Shown here piece after piece: positions 1-5,341 of a DNA stretch of 7,246 nucleotides. Location: positions 1 to 7,246 of the forward strand of contig CAMBQD010000049.1 of the NCBI GenBank assembly GCA_945869905.1, in the 5' to 3' direction. The stretch's first letter is position 1. Every line of letters begins with the position of its first letter. The position numbers were made by a program, and so were the translations under genes. Source of the stretch: an uncultured Clostridia bacterium (GTDB lineage: Bacteria > Bacillota > Clostridia > Oscillospirales > Acutalibacteraceae). The notes under the pieces were generated by a model that worked only from the letters and a program-made list of their open reading frames with translations, was not told the origin of the DNA and made no database searches.

Positions 1-420
1 AGTACAAGGCTAATGGGCATTGACGGCTGTGAAAAGGTTTATCCCAATACGGTTATTGCAGGCTCGTCCATTACAAACTGGACTAAAATGGATAAAAGGG
101 CTTTTTCCGAAACTTTGTGGATTAGCTACAGTCATAATGCAGAGGAAATTGAAAAGTTTTGCACCGATATAAAATGTATTATTCTTGATAATGAAAATGT
201 TATTGCCGATGATGTAAGAGTCAATTTTACTCAGTACGGTACCCACGCCCTTGAAATAGGACTGTTCTTTTATGTTAAGACTGTTGCAATGCCGGATTTT
301 CTCAGGGTGAAAAACGATATAAATATTGCAATAAAGGAATATGCAGACAGCAGTGATATGGAGCTTGCCTTTGAGTCAAAAACAGTTTTTTTCGGCAATG
401 AACTTTCTGTTAAAAAATAA
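1..420 (+). CDS. MscS-family small-conductance mechanosensitive channel, C-terminal part (5' end outside window)
   Basis: The reading frame is open from base 1 and ends at TAA 418-420, giving 139 residues, so the true start lies upstream. The visible part resembles the cytoplasmic vestibule of MscS channels, which release solutes across the inner membrane during hypo-osmotic shock. It begins in the beta domain: STR at residues 1-3, then YPNT (14-17, like the family's IPN motif) and AGSSITNW (20-27), followed by an alpha/beta C-terminal domain. In that domain VNFTQYG (about 72-78) corresponds to the family's 'V.....G.SSL' stretch, and FLRVKNDINIAIKEY (about 99-113) to the 'D...V.EDIN..I' helix. 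The transmembrane helices are missing from the window. The ATG at 13-15 is internal and is not the start. A promoter and tRNA gene begin directly after the stop, so this is probably the last gene of its transcript. Family assignment rests on motif recognition; the subfamily is not resolved. Confidence 0.82.
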   Translation, partial: STRLMGIDGCEKVYPNTVIAGSSITNWTKMDKRAFSETLWISYSHNAEEIEKFCTDIKCIILDNENVIADDVRVNFTQYGTHALEIGLFFYVKTVAMPDFLRVKNDINIAIKEYADSSDMELAFESKTVFFGNELSVKK

Positions 421-421
421 C

Positions 422-450
422 TTGCATTTTGTGCGTTTGTAATGTATAAT
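422..450 (+). promoter_or_regulatory. Promoter of tRNA-Ser
   Basis: A perfect -10 box TATAAT lies at 445-450, with a weaker -35-like TTGCAT at 422-427 and a 17-base spacer. Transcription would start around 456-458, a few bases before the tRNA 5' end at 465. The -10 box sits in the loop of a 9-bp perfect inverted repeat (432-440 / 452-460). The position immediately after the upstream stop codon and immediately before a tRNA makes this a convincing dedicated promoter. Confidence 0.7.
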
Positions 451-460
451 AACAAACGCA
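432..460. repeat. 9-bp perfect inverted repeat around the -10 box
   Basis: TGCGTTTGT (432-440) is exactly complementary to ACAAACGCA (452-460), with an 11-base spacer that contains TATAAT. As RNA read through from the upstream channel gene it would form a hairpin, but there is no T-tract after it, so it is not a standard intrinsic terminator. As DNA it could be an operator or simply a chance dyad. Confidence 0.6.
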
Positions 461-464
461 ATAT

Positions 465-557
465 GCAGGGTTGTCCGAGCTGGCCGAAGGAGCACGATTG
501 GAAATCGTGTAATGCTTCAACGAGTATTCGAGGGTTCGAATCCCTTGCCCTGCGCCA
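465..557 (+). tRNA. tRNA-Ser (anticodon GGA), CCA encoded
   Basis: This is a class II tRNA that decodes UCC and UCU. The acceptor stem pairs 465-471 with 547-553 (last pair T-G wobble), followed by discriminator G554 and encoded CCA at 555-557. The D stem is TCC 474-476 with GGA 489-491. The anticodon stem is CACGA 493-497 with TCGTG 505-509, and its 7-base loop TTGGAAA places GGA at 500-502. A long variable arm forms a 6-bp stem (AATGCT / AGTATT, one G-T). The T arm is GAGGG-TTCGAAT-CCCTT. The long variable arm and discriminator G are serine-type identity features. All helices are intact, so the gene should be functional. Confidence 0.97.
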
Positions 558-606
558 ACAAAAAGACGGCATAAGCCGTCTTTTTTTATTGGCAAGGGAT
601 TCGAAC
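534..606. repeat. Inverted copy of the tRNA-Ser 3' region flanking the terminator
   Basis: GTTCGAATCCCTTGCC at 534-549 (T loop, T stem and 3' acceptor strand) is perfectly complementary to GGCAAGGGATTCGAAC at 591-606. The two arms enclose the rest of the acceptor end and the terminator hairpin. Similarity stops at 607, so the second copy is only a 16-nt fragment of tRNA sequence in reverse orientation. Confidence 0.85.
561..587 (+). terminator. Rho-independent terminator of tRNA-Ser
   Basis: The stem GACGGC (565-570) pairs with GCCGTC (575-580) around an ATAA loop and is followed by seven T (581-587). AAAA at 561-564 extends the stem against the first Ts. It starts only three bases after the encoded CCA, so the tRNA is a monocistronic unit. 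Confidence 0.9.
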
Positions 607-631
607 AAGGAGGGAGCGAAGCGGAAGAAAT

Positions 632-666
632 AGGTAAGAGTGAATAGTGAAAAGGTAAGAGAATTT
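632..666. repeat. Degenerate 7-nt tandem repeats, AGTGAAT-like
   Basis: Read in steps of seven from 632, the units are AGGTAAG, AGTGAAT, AGTGAAA, AGGTAAG and a weaker AGAATTT. AGGTAAGAG recurs exactly 21 bases apart (632-640 and 653-661). This is a short heptanucleotide repeat in a non-coding gap. A related run, in the opposite orientation, occurs downstream of hydA. Confidence 0.55.
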
Positions 667-687
667 ATGCAACATAAATAAAAAATT

Positions 688-717
688 TTGACTTACTGAA
701 TAAAAATTGTTTATTTT
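688..717 (+). promoter_or_regulatory. Candidate promoter of the hydrogenase operon
   Basis: TTGACT (688-693, one mismatch to TTGACA) is followed after 18 bases by TATTTT (712-717, four of six matches to TATAAT). The stretch is very AT-rich, and other pairings are possible, such as TTGTCA at 718-723 with AATATA at 741-746. The existence of a promoter between the tRNA terminator and hydC is well supported by context; the exact boxes are not. Confidence 0.4.
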
Positions 718-724
718 TTGTCAA
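707..724. promoter_or_regulatory. Possible Rex operator (redox control)
   Basis: TTGTTTATTTTTTGTCAA matches the clostridial/bacillar Rex consensus TTGTTAA-N4-TTAACAA at 11 of 14 defined positions, with both outer TTG/CAA ends intact. It overlaps the candidate -10 region of the hydrogenase operon, where a repressor would block transcription. Rex senses NADH/NAD+, and fermentation and hydrogenase genes are typical targets in anaerobic Bacillota. Only four of the seven half-site positions are mutually symmetric, and in AT-rich DNA such a match can occur by chance. Confidence 0.35.
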
Positions 725-798
725 TTGTATGTTATTATTAAATATACGACTGCAAGGAGCAGTAAATTTATTGCGTTTTGCAGTTATTTATGTTTATC

Positions 799-804
799 AG
801 GAGG
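799..804 (+). promoter_or_regulatory. Ribosome binding site that fixes the hydC start
   Basis: AGGAGG lies nine bases before ATG 814. The frame is open further upstream to a TTG at 778, with an in-frame ATG at 790, but those would place this consensus Shine-Dalgarno inside the coding region. ATG 814 is therefore chosen. Confidence 0.85.
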
Positions 805-813
805 TTTAACTTC

Positions 814-1311
814 ATGCAAAAGAAAATCAGCAAAATTCCTTTTAGCGGTACTGCTCAGCAGGAGAAAGAGCTCAGTGCCGTTATTGATGCTAACAAACAT
901 GACAAAAGTCGCCTTATGGCAGTTATGCAGGAGGCACAGGGTATTTACGGCTATCTTCCTATTGAGGTGCAAAATATGATTGCTGAGGGCATGGACGTGC
1001 CCCTTGAGAAGGTATACGGAGTTGCTACTTTCTATGCTCAATTTTCACTGGCTCCAAAGGGCAAATACAATATTTCCGTTTGTATGGGTACTGCCTGTTA
1101 TGTTAAAGGCTCTCAGACATTGTTAGATACTCTCAGTGAAAAGCTGGGAATTGGTGTTGACGAATGTACTCCGGACGGCAAATATTCCATAACCGCCTGC
1201 CGTTGTATCGGTGCCTGCGGTTTAGGTCCGGTGCTGACGGTAAACGATGATGTTTACGGTCGTTTAACAGCGGATGATATTGACGGTATTCTGGCAAAAT
1301 ATCAGGATTAA
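814..1311 (+). CDS. hydC: NuoE-like [2Fe-2S] subunit of electron-bifurcating [FeFe] hydrogenase (HydC/HndA)
   Basis: The product is 165 residues, the usual size for NuoE/HydC proteins. The N-terminal helical part (about 1-78) contains the family stretch QEAQGIYGYLP (39-49) and VYGVATFY (67-74). The C-terminal thioredoxin-like domain carries the [2Fe-2S] ligands C90 and C95 (CMGTAC) and C131 and C135 (CIGAC). C118 and C129 are additional cysteines. In HydABC enzymes this subunit docks on the NuoF-like HydB near the FMN site and acts in the cytoplasm. The gene is first in a four-gene operon whose order (NuoE, small Trx-like protein, NuoF, hydrogenase) equals hndABCD of Desulfovibrio. A consensus AGGAGG precedes the start and the next gene begins 23 bases after the stop. 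I am confident in the family; the hydC name follows from the hydrogenase context, as an isolated nuoE could not be told apart. Confidence 0.93.
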   Translation: MQKKISKIPFSGTAQQEKELSAVIDANKHDKSRLMAVMQEAQGIYGYLPIEVQNMIAEGMDVPLEKVYGVATFYAQFSLAPKGKYNISVCMGTACYVKGSQTLLDTLSEKLGIGVDECTPDGKYSITACRCIGACGLGPVLTVNDDVYGRLTADDIDGILAKYQD

Positions 1312-1334
1312 TACGACTTGAAGGGAGAGCAGGA

Positions 1335-1706
1335 ATGAAATCAATAGATGAGCTTAATGCAATTAAGCAGCAATACAAAAACAGCGTTAATATACGCACA
1401 AGCGATTATGAAATACGCATTATTGTTGGTATGGGCAACAGCGGTCTTGTTGCAGGTGCCCGCGATATATTAAAGGAATTAGTTAAATTAGTTGAGCAGG
1501 AAGGACTTAACGGCAGAGTTATTGTTACTCAGGAGGCAAGAGTAAGCAAGGTAGGTCATAATCCTGTGGTTAAAATTGTTGAAAACGGTATAAAAACTGC
1601 CGTGTATTCCGACGTTACAGTAGAAATGGCGGAAAGAATTGTTGAAGAGCATATCAAAAACGGCAGAATTGTTAAGGAATTTTTGTTAACTGAGGGGGAG
1701 GAGTAA
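1335..1706 (+). CDS. hndB: Cysteine-free thioredoxin-like ferredoxin relative, HndB-type hydrogenase accessory subunit
   Basis: A 123-residue protein with RBS AAGGGAG (1321-1327) seven bases before ATG. Residues about 27-115 align with the N-terminal [2Fe-2S] thioredoxin-like domain of HydB in the same operon. The GMGNSGLVAG segment (32-41) matches HydB GGTGCTSSG, NPVV (76-79) matches GPVV, and VTVEMAERIVEEH (94-106) matches VTPEDVNEIVESH. HndB-type proteins of this fold sit between the NuoE- and NuoF-like genes of hndABCD operons and usually keep several cluster cysteines. Here no cysteine exists at all: the four HydB ligands C9, C14, C46 and C50 align with V31, S36, R69 and V73. It therefore cannot bind an iron-sulfur cluster through cysteines, and a structural or assembly role is inferred. 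Only three bases separate its stop from hydB, whose RBS lies within its last codons, implying translational coupling. The frame is intact and well conserved, so it does not look like a pseudogene. Confidence 0.8.
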   Translation: MKSIDELNAIKQQYKNSVNIRTSDYEIRIIVGMGNSGLVAGARDILKELVKLVEQEGLNGRVIVTQEARVSKVGHNPVVKIVENGIKTAVYSDVTVEMAERIVEEHIKNGRIVKEFLLTEGEE

Positions 1707-1709
1707 TAT

Positions 1710-3530
1710 ATGATTCGTTCACATGTTATGATTTGCGGCGGTACAGGCTGTACCTCCTCAGGCAGTAAAAAGGTTCAGGAGGAGTTCAAAAAGCTTATTA
1801 AGGCATATGGTCTTGAAGAAGAAATTCAAGTGGTGCAGACCGGCTGCTTCGGTCTTTGTGCCTTGGGACCTGTTGTAATTGTATATCCTGACGGAACCTT
1901 TTACAGCCGTGTAACCCCTGAGGATGTTAATGAAATTGTTGAATCACATCTTTTAAAGGGACATATTGTTGAAAGGCTGGTTTATGCCGACACAGGTAAA
2001 ATTGAGCCTAAAAATCCAAAATACGTTACTCTTAAGGAAACTGCCTTTTACCGTTCTCAAAACCGTATTGTGCTGAGAAACTGCGGTGTTATCGACCCTG
2101 AGGATATTAACGAGTACATAGCAAGGGACGGCTATCAGGCACTGAATAAAGCATTGACCTCTATGACGCCTGATGACGTAATCAAGTGCGTTTCCGACTC
2201 GGGACTCAGAGGACGAGGCGGCGGAGGCTTCCCAACAGGCTTTAAGTGGGCGCTTTGTGCGCCCAATAAAGCACCGCAAAAATATGTAGTGTGTAATGCC
2301 GACGAGGGCGACCCCGGTGCATTTATGGACCGTTCCGTGCTTGAGGGCGACCCCCACTGCGTTATTGAGGCAATGGCAATTGCAGGCTATGCCATAGGTG
2401 CAACAAAGGGCTATGTTTATGTACGTGCCGAATACCCCATTGCAGTAAACCGTCTTAGGATTGCCATTGAACAGGCAAGAGAATACGGTCTTTTAGGCAA
2501 AAATATTTTCAACTCAGGCTTTGATTTTGATATTGAGATAAGACTTGGTGCAGGCGCATTTGTCTGCGGTGAGGAAACAGCACTTATGACCTCTATTGAG
2601 GGTAACAGAGGCGAGCCGCGTCCGCGTCCGCCGTACCCGGCAGTTAAGGGTTTGTACAATTCGCCCACCGTTGAAAACAATGTTGAAACCTTTGCAAATA
2701 TTCCTCAGATTATCCTTAACGGTGCCGAATGGTTTGCCTCAATAGGAACTGAAAAATCAAAGGGCACAAAGGTGTTTGCCCTTGGCGGTAAAATTAAGCA
2801 CACAGGTCTTGTTGAGGTTCCCATGGGTACTACACTTCGCCAGATTATTGAGGAAATCGGCGGAGGCATCCCTGACGGTAAAAGGTTTAAAGCCGCTCAG
2901 ACAGGCGGTCCCTCAGGCGGATGTATACCTGCCTCTCTCATTGATACTGAAATTGACTATGACAACCTTACTGCCATTGGCTGTATGATGGGCTCAGGCG
3001 GTCTTATCGTAATGGACGAGGACACCTGTATGGTTGACATTGCAAAATTCTTCCTTGAGTTTACCGTTGATGAATCCTGCGGAAAGTGTACTCCCTGCCG
3101 TGTGGGAACAAAGCGTCTTCTTGAAATGCTTGAAAAAATTACCGAGGGCAACGGCACAATGGAGGATATTGATAAGCTGGAGGAGCTTTGCTATTACATT
3201 AAGGCAAATGCCCAGTGCGGCTTGGGACAGACGGCTCCCAATCCTGTTTTGGCAACCCTTAAATTTTTCCGTGACGAGTATATTGCTCATGTTCAGAACA
3301 AAAAATGTCCTGCAGGAGTATGTAAGAATCTTCTTACCTATGTTATTGATAAGGACAAGTGTATCGGCTGCGGTATGTGTGCAAGAAATTGTCCTCCGGG
3401 TACGATCGTTGCCACGGATTATATTGCGCCTAACCATAAGCTTTCATCGTATGAGATTATTCCTGACAGTTGTATTAAGTGCGGCGCTTGTATGGAAAAC
3501 TGCCGCTTTAATGCCATCAGCAAGAGATAA
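1710..3530 (+). CDS. hydB: NuoF-like NADH/FMN subunit of bifurcating [FeFe] hydrogenase (HydB/HndC)
   Basis: A 606-residue flavoprotein, full length for HydB. Domains in order: an N-terminal thioredoxin-like [2Fe-2S] domain (about 1-90; C9, C14, C46, C50); the NuoF core with the glycine-rich GRGGGGFPTGFKW (168-180), CNADEGDPGAFMDR (195-208) and GAGAFVCGEETALM (280-293) that form the NAD(H) and FMN sites; an SLBB-like segment (about 355-405); a [4Fe-4S] site with C457, C460, C463 (SCGKCTPCR) and C503; and a C-terminal two-cluster ferredoxin (C551/C554/C557/C561 and C588/C591/C594/C598). A further pair, C533 and C538 in KKCPAGVC, precedes the ferredoxin and is common in HydB-type proteins. The subunit oxidises or reduces NAD(H) and is the proposed flavin bifurcation site, passing electrons to HydA. 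GGGGGAGGAG (1694-1703) in the end of the preceding gene is the RBS, six bases before ATG. NAD versus NADP preference cannot be decided here. Confidence 0.95.
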   Translation: MIRSHVMICGGTGCTSSGSKKVQEEFKKLIKAYGLEEEIQVVQTGCFGLCALGPVVIVYPDGTFYSRVTPEDVNEIVESHLLKGHIVERLVYADTGKIEPKNPKYVTLKETAFYRSQNRIVLRNCGVIDPEDINEYIARDGYQALNKALTSMTPDDVIKCVSDSGLRGRGGGGFPTGFKWALCAPNKAPQKYVVCNADEGDPGAFMDRSVLEGDPHCVIEAMAIAGYAIGATKGYVYVRAEYPIAVNRLRIAIEQAREYGLLGKNIFNSGFDFDIEIRLGAGAFVCGEETALMTSIEGNRGEPRPRPPYPAVKGLYNSPTVENNVETFANIPQIILNGAEWFASIGTEKSKGTKVFALGGKIKHTGLVEVPMGTTLRQIIEEIGGGIPDGKRFKAAQTGGPSGGCIPASLIDTEIDYDNLTAIGCMMGSGGLIVMDEDTCMVDIAKFFLEFTVDESCGKCTPCRVGTKRLLEMLEKITEGNGTMEDIDKLEELCYYIKANAQCGLGQTAPNPVLATLKFFRDEYIAHVQNKKCPAGVCKNLLTYVIDKDKCIGCGMCARNCPPGTIVATDYIAPNHKLSSYEIIPDSCIKCGACMENCRFNAISKR

Positions 3531-3547
3531 CAAGGAGGGGATTTGTA

Positions 3548-5296
3548 ATGGAAATGGTTAATTTAAAAATCAACGGTATACCTGTAAAAACACCTAAGGG
3601 CTCCACTATTTTGGACGCCGCCCGCCATACAGGTATAGAAATACCTACTCTTTGCTATATGAAGGATATTAACGAAATCGGTGCCTGCCGTATGTGTATA
3701 GTAGAGGCAAATGAGGGCAGGGGATTTAAAATCGTAACCTCCTGCGTTTATCCTGTATCCGAGGGTATGGAGGTTCTTACAAATACGGAAAGAATACAAA
3801 AGTACAGAAGGACAACCCTTGAGCTTATTCTTTCCGTTCACGATAAGCACTGCCTGTCCTGCATACGCTCCACTAACTGCGAGCTGCAAAAGCTGTGCTT
3901 TGACTACGGTGTGGACCATTCAAGATTTGACGGCGAAAAGCCCCATTATGAAAAGGATACCAGCACACCTCATCTTATTAGGGACAACAATAAGTGTATT
4001 CTCTGCCGCCGTTGTGTTGCCGCCTGTGAACAGCAGTATGTAAGTGTTATCGGTGCCAATGACAGAGGAATGGATACCTCAATCGGTCAGGCATTTAAGC
4101 TTCCGCTTAACGAAACACCATGTATCTCCTGCGGTCAGTGTACTGCAGTTTGTCCCACAGGTGCCCTTACCGAAAAGGATGACACGTATAAGGTTTGGGC
4201 GGCTCTTGCCGACCCTGAAAAATATGTGGTTGTTCAGACAGCTCCGTCAATAAGAGCCACTATCGGTGAATGCTACGGTATGCCTATCGGTACCAATGTG
4301 GAGGGTAAAATGGTTGCGGCCTTGCGCAGACTTGGCTTTGACAAGGTTTTTGACACGGACTTTGCCGCCGACCTTACAATTGTTGAGGAGGCAAACGAGC
4401 TGGTTGAACGTATTAAAAACGGAGGAACCCTTCCTATGATTACCTCCTGTTCTCCCGGTTGGATAAAATTCTGTGAGTTCTATTATCCTGATATGATTAA
4501 GCACCTTTCAACCTGTAAATCACCACAGCAAATGGGCGGTGCTGTTATAAAAACATATTTTGCAAATAAAATGGGTATAGACCCCAAGAATATTGTCAGT
4601 GTATCGGTTATGCCATGTACTGCCAAGAAATTTGAAATCGGCAGGGATGACCAGTCCGCCGCAGGTGTGCCCGATGTTGATATTGCTTTGACTACAAGAG
4701 AAATCAGCAGAATGTTTAACAGAATGGGCATCAACTTTGCTATGCTGCCTGATGAGGAATTTGACAGTCCTTTGGGCGAGGATACCGGTGCCGGAGTTAT
4801 TTTCGGTGCAACAGGCGGTGTAATGGAGGCGGCAGTAAGAACTGCCAATGCTTGGCTTAATGGAGCAACAGAGCCTATTGAGCTGGAGGCAGTGCGCGGT
4901 ACAATGGGACTTAAGCAGGCAACGGTTAAGCTTGACGGCAAGGATATTAAGCTTGCAGTTGCGTCAGGCGCGGCGGCTGCCAAGGTTGTTATGGATATGC
5001 TTAAGGCAGGCAATCCTAACGGCTGGACCTTTATTGAAATTATGGGTTGTCCCGGCGGATGTGTTAACGGCGGCGGCCAGCCTATTCAGCCGCAGTATAT
5101 TCGTGATACGGTTGATTTAAAGGCTCTTCGTGCCAAGGCTTTGTATGACCAGGATAAGTCTATGACCCTGCGTATGTCCCACGAGTCACCCGTTATCAAA
5201 ACTCTTTACAGTGAATGGTATGACGGCTTCGGCGGACCGAAGGCACACCACGATTTGCATACATCCTATACTCCAAGAAAAAAATATAATGTTTAA
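3548..5296 (+). CDS. hydA: Catalytic subunit of bifurcating [FeFe] hydrogenase (HydA/HndD)
   Basis: A 582-residue cytoplasmic [FeFe] hydrogenase that interconverts protons and H2. It starts with a NuoG-like [2Fe-2S] domain (C36, C47, C50, C66), then a His-Cys [4Fe-4S] site (H98, C102, C105, C111), then two [4Fe-4S] ferredoxin clusters (C150/153/156/160 and C192/195/198/202). The H-cluster domain (about 225-570) carries L1 TSCSPGW (299-305), L2 MPCTAKKFE (355-363, C357) and L3 EIMGCPGGCVNGGGQP (497-512; C501, C505). KSPQQ (324-328) and GAGVIFGATGGVMEAA (414-429) are also typical. The layout is the modular M3/group A3 type, without the extra C-terminal [2Fe-2S] domain seen in Thermotoga HydA. 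L1 has Ser302 where Clostridium pasteurianum CpI has Cys300. RBS AAGGAGGGG (3532-3540) lies seven bases before ATG 3548; a second ATG at 3554 is spaced less well. Maturases HydE/F/G are not in the window, so they must be encoded elsewhere. Confidence 0.97.
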   Translation: MEMVNLKINGIPVKTPKGSTILDAARHTGIEIPTLCYMKDINEIGACRMCIVEANEGRGFKIVTSCVYPVSEGMEVLTNTERIQKYRRTTLELILSVHDKHCLSCIRSTNCELQKLCFDYGVDHSRFDGEKPHYEKDTSTPHLIRDNNKCILCRRCVAACEQQYVSVIGANDRGMDTSIGQAFKLPLNETPCISCGQCTAVCPTGALTEKDDTYKVWAALADPEKYVVVQTAPSIRATIGECYGMPIGTNVEGKMVAALRRLGFDKVFDTDFAADLTIVEEANELVERIKNGGTLPMITSCSPGWIKFCEFYYPDMIKHLSTCKSPQQMGGAVIKTYFANKMGIDPKNIVSVSVMPCTAKKFEIGRDDQSAAGVPDVDIALTTREISRMFNRMGINFAMLPDEEFDSPLGEDTGAGVIFGATGGVMEAAVRTANAWLNGATEPIELEAVRGTMGLKQATVKLDGKDIKLAVASGAAAAKVVMDMLKAGNPNGWTFIEIMGCPGGCVNGGGQPIQPQYIRDTVDLKALRAKALYDQDKSMTLRMSHESPVIKTLYSEWYDGFGGPKAHHDLHTSYTPRKKYNV

Positions 5297-5312
5297 ATGC
5301 GGTCTTATAAAA

Positions 5313-5333
5313 TTAACTATTAACTATTAAGGT
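5313..5333. repeat. 7-nt tandem repeats TTAACTA before the ABC transporter
   Basis: TTAACTA occurs twice in tandem (5313-5319, 5320-5326), followed by the partial unit TTAAGGT (5327-5333). On the opposite strand the unit reads TAGTTAA, close to the AGTGAAT-like units at 632-666. The last unit runs into the ribosome binding site of the next gene. The 45-base gap between hydA and the next start contains no terminator hairpin and no convincing promoter. Confidence 0.55.
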
Positions 5334-5334
5334 G
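5329..5334 (+). promoter_or_regulatory. Ribosome binding site of the substrate-binding lipoprotein
   Basis: AAGGTG lies seven bases before ATG 5342 but only one base before the in-frame ATG at 5336. Spacing therefore favours 5342, which also gives a standard MKK lipoprotein leader. Confidence 0.6.
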
Positions 5335-5341
5335 AATGAGA

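Noticed and set aside
270..608. Open frame on the minus strand across the tRNA, with an ARDSNPRI-like peptide
   Set aside because: It is the antisense translation of the tRNA-Ser T arm, a well-known source of spurious proteins. It also runs antisense into the MscS gene.
442..633. Plus-strand open frame through the tRNA gene and terminator
   Set aside because: It spans an intact tRNA and terminator and has no ribosome binding site; non-coding.
778..813. Upstream TTG/ATG extension of hydC
   Set aside because: It would bury the AGGAGG at 799-804 inside the gene; ATG 814 has ideal spacing to that site.
1335..1706. Reading the cysteine-free HndB-like gene as a decayed pseudogene
   Set aside because: The frame is uninterrupted, the RBS is good, flanking structural residues are conserved and the gene is coupled to hydB. 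Only the ligand positions have changed.
4483..5013. Long minus-strand open frame opposite hydA
   Set aside because: It is a shadow of the codon usage of hydA, without ribosome binding site or recognisable motifs.
5285..5290. Perfect TATAAT at the very end of hydA as a promoter for the ABC genes
   Set aside because: No acceptable -35 box at 16-18 bases upstream (TTGCAT at 5255 is 24 bases away), and it lies in AT-rich lysine/tyrosine/asparagine codons at the hydA end.
5297..5341. Riboswitch (for example TPP) controlling the NitT/TauT-like transporter
   Set aside because: The 45-base gap is too short and contains no riboswitch core motif, only heptamer repeats and a ribosome binding site.
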